DNA of 64,000 bases from Thelonectria olida (taxonomy: Eukaryota > Ascomycota > Sordariomycetes > Hypocreales > Nectriaceae). Location: NCBI GenBank assembly GCA_020736575.1, contig JAGPYM010000016.1, positions 124,001 through 188,000 of the forward strand, written 5' to 3'. Positions 32,021 to 43,694 of this stretch are shown piece after piece (position 1 is the stretch's first letter; each line of letters opens with the position of its first letter). Both the position numbers and the translations under genes were made by a program. The notes beneath the pieces were generated by a model, which worked only from the letters and a program-made list of their open reading frames with translations, made no database searches and was not told where the DNA came from.

Positions 32021-33373
32021 ATGGATCGACGGGATCTCGATGTGGAATGGGTCGATTCAAACGCGCCCACCCGACGCAACTCGACCGACTCGCTGCATGC
32101 CATGATGGCATCGTCGTCGACGGACGTTAGCATCAACACTCCTCACGATGACCGAAGCCATGCCGCCGCCAAGTGCCAGGACCTGAGCACCATGCCGCCC
32201 ATCATGGAAAAGGTCAACACCAAACTCGACGTCGAGAAGAACAGCAAATGCAGCGATAAGCTGCTCCAAACCAAGTTGTCCCTCCGACAGCGACTACACC
32301 ACTTCACCTGGGCCTGGTTCACCCTCCCCATGAGCTCTGGCGGTCTCTCATTACTCATCTACGCCCAGCCTTACCAGTTCCCCGGGCTCAACACCATAGG
32401 AACCGTAGTGTACAGCATCAACCTCGTCATCTTCACCCTCGTTTGTCTGGCCATGCTGTTCCGCTTCGTCTTCAACCACGACGACATGACGCGGTCGGTG
32501 CTTCATCATCGCGAAGGCCTCTTCTTCCCGACCTTCTTCCTCGCCATTGCCACGCTCATAACAAGCACTGAGCGCTTTGCCATCCCCCAGAACAGCACTT
32601 CCTACATCTGGGCGACCGAGACAATCTTTTGGGTGTACCTGGTCGTCACCTCAATCCTTGCCGTTGCGCAGTACAGCTACCTCTTTGCTGGACCGAGCTA
32701 CGGCTTGCAATCCATGATGCCCGGCTGGCTCCTACCAGTGTTCCCGGTGATGCTTGCCGGCACTGTCGCGTCCGTCATCTTGGAGATGCAAGACAAGATC
32801 AACCCTCTCCCCATCATCGTTGCTGGCCTGACATGTCAGGGACTGGGCTTCTCCATCGCCATGATGATGTACGCGCACATGATCGGCCGTCTCATGCAGT
32901 CCGGCCTCCCCAACAGGGAGCATCGCACCGGTCTCTTCATGTGCGTCGGTCCCCCAGCTTTCACAGCGCTGGCTCTGATCGGGCTGGCTGATCGCTTGCC
33001 CGAAACCCTCGTCTCGTCTGGCCAATTCGCCATCCACGTCGAGACAGTCCGCGCCGTAGCCCTTCTCAGCGCCATCTTCCTCTGGGCTTTGAGCTTCTGG
33101 TGGTTCCTCATCGCAGCCATTGCCGTCGCACTCGCACCACCAAAGAACTTCCATCTCGGCTGGTGGCCGCTTGTGTTCCCCAACACGGGATTCACGCTGG
33201 CCACCATCTCGATTGGCAACCAGTTCCAATGCGCGGGAATCTTGTGGTTCTCTGTGGCGCTGAGTCTGCTAGTCATTATCACTTTCTGCGTTGTCTTGTA
33301 CTTTAACATTAGAGCTGTTTTTATTGGCGAGATTATGTATCCTGGAAAGGATGAGGATGCGGATGATCACTAA
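32021..33373 (+). CDS. TDT/SLAC1-family transporter (malic acid or sulfite efflux type)
   Basis: An intronless 450-residue protein: about 95 hydrophilic residues, then about ten membrane segments beginning with FTWAWFTLPMSSGGLSLLIY. That start and the segments GLQSMMPGWLLPVFPVMLAG and FFPTFFLAIATLITS are typical of the tellurite-resistance/dicarboxylate transporter family (voltage-dependent anion channel fold), which includes fission yeast Mae1 (malate uptake) and yeast Ssu1 (sulfite efflux). It should move a small organic or inorganic anion across the plasma membrane; which one cannot be decided. The 450-residue length is usual. A TATA box lies upstream. Confidence 0.88.
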   Translation: MDRRDLDVEWVDSNAPTRRNSTDSLHAMMASSSTDVSINTPHDDRSHAAAKCQDLSTMPPIMEKVNTKLDVEKNSKCSDKLLQTKLSLRQRLHHFTWAWFTLPMSSGGLSLLIYAQPYQFPGLNTIGTVVYSINLVIFTLVCLAMLFRFVFNHDDMTRSVLHHREGLFFPTFFLAIATLITSTERFAIPQNSTSYIWATETIFWVYLVVTSILAVAQYSYLFAGPSYGLQSMMPGWLLPVFPVMLAGTVASVILEMQDKINPLPIIVAGLTCQGLGFSIAMMMYAHMIGRLMQSGLPNREHRTGLFMCVGPPAFTALALIGLADRLPETLVSSGQFAIHVETVRAVALLSAIFLWALSFWWFLIAAIAVALAPPKNFHLGWWPLVFPNTGFTLATISIGNQFQCAGILWFSVALSLLVIITFCVVLYFNIRAVFIGEIMYPGKDEDADDH

Positions 33374-34155
33374 GGATTTGGGACTGGGTAACTGGGATTG
33401 GCGGACAAAAGCATTGGGTACATTAACTCGGGATAGAATATAGAGGCACTGGTTCGGAATAGATAAAACCTGTACAGTAGTTGGCTTATAGCATGGAATT
33501 CGAAACCAGTCCGTCTTGCGCGGCAAGCATCTATTCTTCTCACTCTGGCGATCTTGCATACATCTGCTTGAATATTGCGGAGTTGATCCAAGGTGCTTTC
33601 CAGTCAATCGTTGAGACAGTCATTGGACAGCCATAGAAAACCAAGACTCCGAGTCTTTGGCTTTACTATGATATGCGAGGACCTCGACCTAAGTGTGGCC
33701 TAGAAGAGTCCGAGTTCGGGGCTTCCGCGCAGCCATCTCACCCCTCCATGCAGCTGGCCAACCGAGATGAAAAGACCTTGACTAACCCAGATGAATTGAA
33801 TATGAATCCGAGGTGGTCCGAGGATGAGTCTCGGGGAATCGGGATCGGTGGCCACCGCTGCATTGCGGAGTCACTCTCTACTGTCAAACCATGTCGGATC
33901 GGCCTTCAGAAAACGTGTGGTCGATACTTCGACAGAACTAGCACCAGTCGTTTTGATGTTGATCCAAGCTGGCAAATGCAAATGTCCGCTGCGCGAACGA
34001 CGCCGGCTTACGGGTTTGTGGGTGATTCAACAACGCCAAAGACACCCTGGAGGCCTTACTTGTCAAACGAGACGAGCGTTTTGGTGACCAGAGTAGCAAC
34101 AGAACGAGACGCGTTCCTGTCGGGACATCGGGGAGTAGGGTCAACTCTATAGTCG
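33374..34155. other. intergenic, convergent
   Basis: Spacer between the transporter stop and the stop of the minus-strand family gene. The plus-strand frame at 33673-34152 (159 residues) has no recognised domain and no intron signals and is not called. Confidence 0.4.
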
Positions 34156-35629
34156 TCATGACGTCGGTATACCGTCGCTATTACTGTCGCTACCGCTGTC
34201 CATGCTTAGGTTCCACGACGACGCCTTGAGGCGCTTCACCACTTTACCTTTCATTTCCTTCATCTCTTCCTTGACATAGGTCTGTAGTTCCAGCTTCATA
34301 CTGTCCAGGTTGTCCTCGTCAACCTTTGTCGCCATCGTCTCGAAGACCTCTTTGTCCATCTCATACAACTTGTCATCTACTTCCCCCTTGTTGTATATGT
34401 CGAGATCGTCGAATCGCTTATCGATGTGTGCCAATATTTCCTCCTTAGCTTGTTGTAGTTCATGTCGGAACATGTTCATGTGTTCGCCGAGTCGCATCTC
34501 AACGGCGTCGAGTAAGGCTGACTCGAGACGATGTGGTTCCCCTCCACTATTCCTTCGCCTCTTATTGGACATGGCATCGATGCCGACTGTTGTAGTTTCT
34601 GGACCATGTTAGCACAACGCTCGAGAGTAGGGAAGGAATAGTCGTCTTACCCTTTTCGTTGAAGAGTGGTGGTGCAGATCCCATCTGACTGTACGATGGA
34701 GGTGGCGCTGTCGGCAGATCTTCAGAGCATACCCAAAGTCTGGCACCCTTGGATCCGTAAAGGCGGGAGAGACGGCCGTCCTTGAAGCTCGTCCGAATAT
34801 TGGGGTCAAGGACCATGTCGCAGAGCGTCCGAACTTGGACGTCTGAGAGAACGTTGCATCCTACGTAAACATCGAGAGCGGTTTGCTGAGCCAGTTGTTT
34901 CAAGGCGTCTAGCTTTTCGCCATGGTCCTTCTGTTTCTTGGGTACTAAAGGCGACTTTGGTATGATCATGTCTGGGCATGAACTCAGCTGAAACTTGAGG
35001 CAGACGACACCATCACCAAGCCTTTGGCGGACTTGTTGAGGCGTTTCTCCAGGAGCAATAGCATGGTGAGTCAACGACGTGACTTGCTCGGGGTGGATGT
35101 ACAGAAATAAGGGTGTCTTCGCATTCGGTGATGCCTTCAGTTCAATCGGCAGTCGAATCTCGAATAAGGCGGTCTTCGTCTCGCTGTCGCAGTCGATGGA
35201 GAAGGTCACTTGGCGTGATTGGTCCTTGGCGCTTTGAGAAAGGTATTGTGTCTGGTGGGAGGCGTCGAGCCAAGAAACGACAGCCGGGCTGGCCGCTATT
35301 GAGATGTGCTTGGGAGATGATTCGGTCGATCCGCGAGAGGCAGTTGGGGTTCTGTTGAAAGCAGCGAAACGTTAGCCTACCACCGATGACAGGAGACGCA
35401 CCTACAGAACACCTGCTGCATCCAAGGTGCAAAGTGAAGCAAGGCAAGCAGGAGAAGAACCACCCGGCTGGTCATTCACGGCTTCCCAAGAGCAGCTGTA
35501 ATTCTGGAAGAGGTCGACTCGGCATCGAGAGCAAGAGGATACAGAACCCGCGCACCAGAACAAATGGTACCAGAAGAACCAAGTCCACGAAGCCTCCAGG
35601 CGACTGCTGCAGAGCGAGTCCCTTTCCAT
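34156..35629 (-). CDS. unnamed fungal family protein with PPPSY linker and C-terminal coil; 5' end uncertain
   Basis: The sure part is exon 35351-34651 joined to 34598-34156 (52-nt intron, GTAAGA donor). It begins SRGSTESSPKHISIAA, has a beta-rich block (VTFSIDCDSETKTALFEIRL), a mixed domain ending RLYGSKGARLWVCSEDL, a Pro linker PTAPPPSYSQMGSAPPL, a basic KRRRNS stretch (possible nuclear signal), and a charged helical tail with an acidic/Ser C-terminus. I know this layout as a recurrent unnamed family in ascomycetes; no function is assigned. A further intron, 35352-35405, with branch GGCTAAC, is likely. The first exon could be 35629-35406 (ATG at 35629) or part of a frame starting at 35673 with a longer intron. 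Both keep phase, so the start is unresolved. Confidence 0.6.
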
Positions 35630-37258
35630 TCCCGGAGCGAGGCCCGTAGCTTGGAATGGATAGCTTGGGCCATGGCTCAGCTAGAACTGAGCGCTGCGGT
35701 TGTGCAATGCCGCGCTCATTACCATTGGGCGATGCGCGTCCAGTCCTCCGCTAGAAGCGGATACTAAGAACTGACCCTCTTGCGACTTCCATGGCGTCGC
35801 GGTGATAGTTGAGATAGAGGAAGGCATTCTCCAAACGAAGGTGGAGATGTGACGACGATTGTGGTGGGAGGAGAGAAAGTGGCTGGAGAAATGGGCTGAG
35901 AGGAACTTGAGGCAGAAACGCGCACGGGCCATGTGGGTCGTGTTCAGATGGTACGCGAAAGCGGAGGGGGCAGCTCCATTGTGCGCCATGCATCCCCACG
36001 GTTGCGTTCTGATCCAATGTTCAAAAGAATCGTGTATGATTGATGAATTGCCCAAGATGAATGTTCTGATATAGTTACATACTTTAAAAACCCCGGAATC
36101 AGGACGACACTTTTTTTTTCACTCTCGATAAAACGCAAGGGCAACATGGAGAGAATACCTAGAGGTGGTCGATTTTATTAAGGGCCACATGAATTCGCTG
36201 TGAGTAAGGATTCCCCTAGTGAAGATACAAGACAAGGAGCTGATTGCCAAATCTCTGGCTATTTTGGTTATGAAAGAGGACTTCGGCCGAGGCGTACATG
36301 TTCCCATCGGCTCGCGTAATCACTCCCCTGCTACGCCGCCCGTAATCAGAATGTGGATCAACCTATTGAATGAAAGGTACGTAGTGCGCCTTTAAGTGAA
36401 AAAAGTCATCGACCAATGGGTGAACGTCCTTCTCTGCGAAACCACAAACCATCCGTCTCACGAGGCGCATTGCATACCTTCGTGGGAGGAGCCCGTTTCT
36501 TCACAGTGTGTTTAGCACTCAATATCATTTGGAGGGCGGCTGAAAACCACATGTTCGTCTCAAAGTGATTTTTACGCCCAAAAGTGATTTTCGAATGCTA
36601 TTCATCTATGCATCGAAATGATGTTGGGTGCGAATAGCACTGTGGAGAAACGGGCTCTTCCCGCGAAGGTAGGTCCCGGGCCTCAAGGAGAGGAGTCTGC
36701 CAATGGAAAATCGAGACATGTTATCTACTCATGATGGATGGACACCATTACGCTTCCGCCCTTCAACATCGCTTGACAGATCCACTAGGTTGCTGAGTCG
36801 CCTTGTCGCCCAGAACCCGGGGTAGATTTGCTGTCAAATATTTGTCACTCTTGGAGCTGCTTGCACTGACAATTGACTTCTAAATGTGCGCATGTGTACA
36901 TCTATCAAGATTGAAATAGCCCCATGATTGATTGATCTGCCTTATATCCCTGCCAGTTCAATACCTGTCACTTAACGTCTATAAAGCCCAGCTCTGGCTC
37001 TCACATTATGAACCTTCTCTCCATCCTCTCCATCCATTTTGCCATCTTTGGTTCAAACTTGACACCCAGAACTCCCCCTTCTCCCTCTCTCGTCAACTCT
37101 TAGATCACTACTGGCAACCCTAGTGCTGGCGTTTGAGAGAGCATTTCCCCCATTCCCCAGTCATGCTCGAAAGGTACGTCAGCCATCTTCTCATCCAAGC
37201 CCACGGCTCTATGCGTTTCAATCTTCTTCCTTCCCTATACTCTACACCCTTTTGGTCT
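35630..37258. other. gene-poor region, about 1.6 kb
   Basis: Only small frames with no recognisable domain. From about 36070 the base composition becomes more AT-rich and homopolymer runs appear (for example T9 at 36111). Confidence 0.4.
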
Positions 37259-37791
37259 ATGGCGGGCCAATCTACTGCCATCATTCAGACATACCAGCAT
37301 GAACACAAGAACACCATACCTGAGGACTATGATAATAGGCCCACCGACAACAGACCTTGGGCTAAGTCGCATGACAGGAACGAATCTCAAGCTTGGAGCA
37401 CTGCACCAAGATCTGGCTCTCCTAAACCTGCTATTGAGCCTACCGAGGGTCTGGACGATCGTCCCAAAAGCATTTTCTTGGATGATGCGGAAAAGAAAAA
37501 GACCCAGGCAACTGATCTCTTTGGCATTGGTGGACAGTTCATGTCTGACAACTAGGTGGAAATTGGATGCCCCTATCTCAGGTGTTGCGTTTACTAACCT
37601 GACATCTTGTAGAAGTGTCGAAACTTTCTTCAAGAGATCCTGATCTCGTTCCTTATCCTCTACATAAGCACTATGCCTTTACTTTGGCTCAGAGCTCATC
37701 GTTATGCTGGAAAGCTTTGGGCACTAGGCATGTACGATATGGGCTATGCTACTACCTACCCTTGGGTCATGGTTTACGTGTAAAAACATAG
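37259..37791 (+). CDS. possible two-exon small gene or gene relic
   Basis: An ATG at 37259 opens MAGQSTAIIQTYQHEH and a hydrophilic, Asp/Lys-rich frame. A strong branch and acceptor (TTTACTAACCTGACATCTTGTAG, split here into branch TTTACTAAC and acceptor CTTGTAG) ends at 37612. Joining a GTGGAC donor at 37530 to 37613 keeps phase and yields 149 residues, ending GHGLRVKT at 37791. The second exon reads RDPDLVPYPLHKHYAF then a hydrophobic/aromatic run. I cannot assign a family. The weak donor and the AT-rich surroundings leave open that this is a decayed fragment of a larger membrane protein. Confidence 0.3.
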
Positions 37792-38272
37792 TCCGGAACG
37801 CATGCACACTATTCAATGCTTTACTAAATCGACCTTTAAGTCGAAACCTCCTTTGACTTTGGGGCGCTCGGGTAGTCAGATAATCTAGAAACTCTTATGT
37901 ATTACCGCTGGGCACTAAACGGCTCAGCAGGTAGAACCTGAAATATGAGGATTGAGTCATAATATATTACATTCAAGGTCGAAAAATCCACATAATTCAT
38001 TCCCGAGCGAATAGCGATAACGGCACCTACGTCCTTGGAGCAGTTATATGAAGTGACAAGCCAAATGCCTAATGCTATTAGCCCTATCCTCACTCCTAAT
38101 TTCACTTCTAACCTTACTCTTAACCTTGCATTTGAATGCTATATGTGGGGTAGTGCTAGACTTTTTAACAGTTATTGTAGCGAAATATCAGTTATCTATT
38201 CATTTGATGGCTACTTAAGTTTTCCTTCCCTTACAGGTAGTTGGACGCCGCGAGATATCCCAGTACCTCCCG

Positions 38273-40461
38273 TCAGGCTTCATCATTGTCCTTCGTTATC
38301 CCAAGTTTTCGAACCCCACCTTCATCTTTTATAGAAACCTTCACGTCTCGAGCCACTTTGGATAGCTCTTTACCTGCCGTAACCGACTCGAGCTTATCAT
38401 GCAGAGACTTCTCAGTCCCGGAACCAAGCGGCACAAGAATCTCTGCCTTCCAGGCTGGCAGTCCTTTCCGCTTTGTGTCTGCAATGGCCAGAAACACAAC
38501 AGCCAAGCCCATGACGAGCGTGAGTGAAGGCACAACCAAATATTGCCACGACACTTTGATAACCACCATAGACTGCCTCACGAGCCCAGATAAATCTTCA
38601 GCCGATGATCCGGTACGCATCCATTTGGTCAAGCTCGAGGCTAGCCGTTCAAACGTAGCAGTACAGTTTTGAGAGTTGCCTAAAGCCCGCCCAAACTCTG
38701 GCGTAGCATTGACTCCTCCCACACCCGGATATATTATCCATGGAATATCTCTGTCGTTGTTCTGCCAACTCGTATAAGTTTCACCAAACCCCCCTAGAAG
38801 CACTTGAATCATTCCCACTATAGTACTTTGGGTAATGTTGAACGTGTTGCCTCTGAACTTGGGTAGGGCTGCTTTGGAATCAGCCGGGATGAAGAGTTGT
38901 ATATCACTCCGTTTGGCATTCCCCAGATCTAACGAGTAGTTTTGATACTTTGTGTACTCCTCGTCATTAGAAAACTCTGATTCGAAAGACCTCAGCGATC
39001 TATTGTTCCACGTCGCATGAATGGTTTCGTTTAGATCGCCTTGCTCAACGCTGGAGTTATAGGCAGCTATGCAAAATGACAGGCTGCACTCTTGTGCTGT
39101 GACGGTCGTGTTTTGCCACCAAGTTTTGTTGTCCCTCCAATTATCATTCGCCTTGATGAGCTGGATGGCTAGAATCATTGTTTGAAGATGTTGGAAAGAC
39201 ATTGTCAGCCCAGGGTTGTTTATGACCTTTGCCGTCATGAGCGTTTTATAGTAGCCAGTTTCAAATGGTCCGTTGTAGTTTGATATGTTGAGACCACTCC
39301 CCGAGACGGTGTGTGCAGTGAATGAGGAATTTAAAGCGTTTGGCCCTGGGTAACTGATTTCCGGCAGCTGAGGACCCGGGTCTTTGCTTGTTTTGGTGTA
39401 GTTTTCGAATATAATTTGACCGTCCAATCTTGTTAGATGCCGAGAGATGTCATTACACTTGGAGCATACTGCCAGGGACGTGTACGCATCCCAGGTACAA
39501 TTTCCAGTCGCGCACGCATACTTGGTCCAGAGGTCGATGGGGCGAACAAGGTCGGAGAGTCCATTCCACACGGCTGCCATCATTCCAAAATCGACCCCTC
39601 CTACCTCATAGGCCCATTGAATGAATTCAAGCTCTTCGCCGTCTGGACCTGGAAAGGGTACAACGGCTTGGCCTTGGGGGTCCTGTCCATAAGATCCAAC
39701 TGCTAGGCGGGAGCATCTCCCAATGGTCGCGCCTGATGATGATGAGCCATCCACATAACCATCGCCTTGTCTCGCGGCGCTGAATAGCGACCAAGTACCG
39801 TTTTCTGATCGGACAAAATCTTCGTTCTCAAGATTTATGAGTGCTTGGAGAAATGGGCCGTAGGCCGGGAAAATGATGGTTGTGAGCGCGCCAAGGACAA
39901 TCCAGTGCCTAAATAATTTTGTTAGAAACGCAGTCAGGTTCATGTTTGCGAGACTTACGGGCGACGCATTATTGTTCGGATGAGACGAAAGCTACCCCAT
40001 GCTCCTCTGCTTGCGGCATCAAAGCGATCAAAATCAATGAGAGGCTCCTCAACCTTGTTGAACCAGTTCCATTTAAACTGTGCAACGCAAGTGCTCACTG
40101 CCAATGCAAGCGTTGTCTTCGAAATGGTTGCAAGAATCGAGATGACAGTATTGATAGATGCTGTTTTCCATGCCCATTCTGACAACAGTTTGTTATCAAA
40201 TCGGGCGAGAATTGCCATCAGACCACCAAATGAAACAATGCAGAACAAAAGAGCGCACCACTCAAGCAGCCAAGGAGCCCCTATTTCTTGAAACTTGTCT
40301 AGACGGCTCTTTTCTGCTGTATTTGGACTCTTTGGTAATAGGGGAGAAGCATTGTCGTTTCCGCTCTTGGGGGTAGTGGATGGCAACGAAACCGAATCTC
40401 GTGGGGTATCCAAGGCGGTTGCCGATGATGAAGTTTGAGTAGAGCGACTTGATTCGTCCAT
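38273..40461 (-). CDS. DUF3176-family membrane protein with large extracellular region
   Basis: Exons 40461-39959 and 39908-38273 encode 712 residues; splicing restores RRPHWIVLGALTTIIFPAYG. After about 60 polar residues come membrane segments LEWCALLFCIVSFGGLMAIL and ISILATISKTTLALAVSTCV, the GSFRLIRTIMRRP block and a third segment. A region of about 430 residues rich in N-glycosylation sites and cysteines (YACATGNCTWDAY, CSKCNDISRHL) follows. A last membrane segment, YLVVPSLTLVMGLAVVFLAI, precedes a cytosolic tail. This is the DUF3176 layout, common in plant-associated ascomycetes and without known function. A plasma-membrane sensor or adhesion role is only a guess. Confidence 0.85.
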
Positions 40462-43400
40462 CGTTTCTGTTCGCGTATGGATGAACCGGCATGAAGTAGT
40501 AGATCGTGCTTCGCTTGTTGGGTCCGTGAGAATTCAATCTTCTCTGAACCAGAATTTCTGTCGGAGCCTGCCCTTTAAAACAGGACACAATGCTCGGCGC
40601 CAAGGCGGCTGCGCCCACAAGGGCCTAAGATTAGAACGCACTGCAGACATGTCATACCGCTTTGCTGTCAGTCATCGATGCGTTGATGTGTTGGGTGAAG
40701 ACGCAGGATAAGGCATACTGGACAGCCTTCAAACAAAGGCACCCAGTTGGTCAGCCTGCATGCATAATGAGACTACTGCCGCGCCACAGGCATCTGCCCA
40801 GCTTATCGTGCGATACTCGCACAGCATACCCAACATGTCACAAACCAGCTCTACCAAGGCATGGTTGTAGCTGGATGTGTGACAGGATGGTTGATATGCT
40901 GACCACCTCAGCTAGGAAAACGACACCACATAGAGGAATCCATCAATGATAAACAGTTGGGAAATCCATCTTTGTTGCTGACGCGGCTTGACGTCCCCGC
41001 CCCTTTGGACAAAGGCCAAGGCCCAGCTGAAGTCCTGAATCAACACAAAGTCCTACCATCCCTGCGCGCTCGGCAAGAATATTCACAAGATAGAGGCCTG
41101 GTGATGCAACTTTACATAAAGGCCCGAAATTCTCAAACAGATAACACACTGCCCCTTTATACGACCGTATCAAAGGAAAACTTCGGTAAGTTGATTCGAG
41201 AAGCAACCTTAGTGTTACGGGGAACCGGGACCGTTCCGCCGACCGAACCGTAGAGCAGTTCTATAGCTGAACTGGTAGGATAAAAGGGTAGGCTTCCGCC
41301 CAACTAGATAGTCCAAATCATTCATCTTCGCACTTATCTTTTGTCTCCATCTGACTAGGTTAATATACCTCTCGGCCATAATACCGACTGTACTGTAAAT
41401 CGCCTCCTCGGAAGGCTTCCTTCACCCAGATTTCCCGTCACGGTCCTTGCCCGTAACACTCAGCCACAGATGTGCTTTCCAAGTGCTGAGGGCGGAGCTG
41501 AGAACAAAAGATTCTACATCATGCCATTTCAAGCTCATGACTTGGAGTTGCATCACGCAGTATGTCGGCTTCGTTAAGTTCAGTTTACGTCGTTATCATA
41601 CCTGCGCGGCATGAAGAAAGTTCCGGTATCTCAAGCACACATACAAGGGTTGGATCAATTTGCGGAAGATGCCATGTCTTGAATCCCATCACGTGGTGAA
41701 ATAAGTTATAATGCCCTCCCTGGAGCTTAGGAAGAGATTGGCATGCGTAGAGATTCGGAGCAAGAGCATAATAACTTTTCGACCATTAATCGTTTATTAG
41801 CGAGAGGGAAGGTTATTTTTCTTGTTGTATTTTCCATCGAAGAGACTTGATTGATCCTTCTTCAATTAACTTTACTAATTCAAGTACGATTCAATTCAAA
41901 CAGCTTACGGAGAAGGACTTGGTGGTCCTTGTAGATTCTCTATATGAGCTCCGGTCCCTCCATCACTATTTTTATAGCAAGATCACATCTGAGCATATAA
42001 TCTACTACTTGCTACCATAATAGCCCAAAAGACTAGCACCATGCACCCTATATTATTGTTAAAAACCTGCTACTGGAGCTTGAAGTGGCCACTGATTGAG
42101 GCACATGATAGTAGGTATGCAGGCTCAAACTCGGGCACTGCACATAATACAACAGCCAACTGTAAAATATAAATCTCAACATTTAAAGTTTCCTTTGTTG
42201 TGCATAATCTGGAGCTGTTGCCGCTTTAACCTGAGTCATGCATAAGTAGTGCCTAAGTAATTAAATAGCAATTAAGTAGTGCCTAAATAGAGTAAGCAAT
42301 CCCCCCCACCTCCTTAAATAGAAGTAAAAATATAAAGAACTTATATAAATATTAAAAAGGGAAAAATTATTTATTTATTATAAAAAAAAAAAATAGACAG
42401 CTCGTTTCACTCTGAAAATCGACCGGCCGATGCTGCATGATTGTTTAAGCAGTGCCTGTTGTGGTTTCTGGCCGCGCAGGATGCCCCAGGTATTTGCATA
42501 CACCTAACGGCCGCTAAAATAAGAAACTTTCAGTTTTCTAAAGACCAAAAGTCCTCTCCCAATGGCATTGTATCACGCTTGGTTAGCACGCTAAAAAGTA
42601 GGAGCACCGTGCAAAAACGCCTTTCTACATCCCACTAAGACTTAATGCACGGTTAGTCCTCTTTCACTTGTTACAATTACTAATAACCTGATGATGGTTG
42701 CACACTAAAAATAGCATTTAGGCTCGTATGGTACGTTTACGGGACCAAGTGTCTAACTCCAAATGCTCTCACCTCCCGAGAAACTCAAGTTTTGCCACTT
42801 CTGTTTATCAATGAGATTTCATACATGATCGCCCTTGTTCAGTTTGAAAGCGATTTGAGTGTCTTGATGGGCGTTGAAGGGGTAATTCGATATCGCGCCT
42901 TCTCCGTATCTCTCTGGGACTCACCTTCAATTGCTTGGATGCATTTTGGGCTTCTCAAACCCAACGGCTTGTAGCTTAGGCACTAGCTGAAATATAAAGC
43001 TTAAAGAAATAGGCTATTAATTCGCTGATGAAGTTAATAATGTCTTTGGCCAGCTGTAATTGTGTTTTGATTGTCGACGAGGGTATGCAACTAGTAAGAG
43101 TGGTGTTACGTCCGACACTTGGACGTCATTCACCACATGCGGGGAAGCGACTTTCAGCCGCATTTTTTTCTTTCTTAGACAAGTGTCTCGGGCATGCAAC
43201 CTCCCGACTTAATGCTGACCGCAGATGATGAGGCTGGGGTGGCAAAGATCTATCGTGTTGTTTCTAGGTGGCTTGCCAAGCATAGCCCCCAATTCGCATG
43301 TCCGAGAATGCAGATAGGAAAGAAAAAGCCAACCGGGTGGCAGAGCTGAGGTAAGACAACGACAAACCGTCAAAGGTGCAAGGCAGACAGGGCCGTCTCC

Positions 43401-43694
43401 TTAGAAGGTCAGAGGGAACCAGCACAACTTGCACCTTTACCCCTCGCATTTTAAACAAGGGAAACCACGGATGTATCTCCCGTTCGACAAATCCCCCCTT
43501 TACGCGTCCACTCGACCTCAGACCTCGCACAGGAAGCTCTCGTGGAGAACTATCACTTGCAGCCACCGACCGATCGGAAAACCCCCAGATTCCGAGAAGA
43601 CGAGTCGATCCTTGCCGGGGACGAAACGACAACTCCCTTGCCGCTCGAGATCCGCATAACACTGCTTAAAGGTGAGGCTCCGAGGCAGTCAGAA
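40462..43694. other. AT-rich gene-less tract between two membrane-protein genes
   Basis: About 3.2 kb without a supported gene. From about 41700 to 43000 the sequence is markedly AT- and TpA-rich, with runs such as A12 near 42384 and TTATTTATTTATTAT. A short direct repeat AAGTAGTGCCTAA occurs at about 42244 and 42274. This looks like degenerate repeat or RIP-affected DNA, but no transposon domain could be read. Confidence 0.4.
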
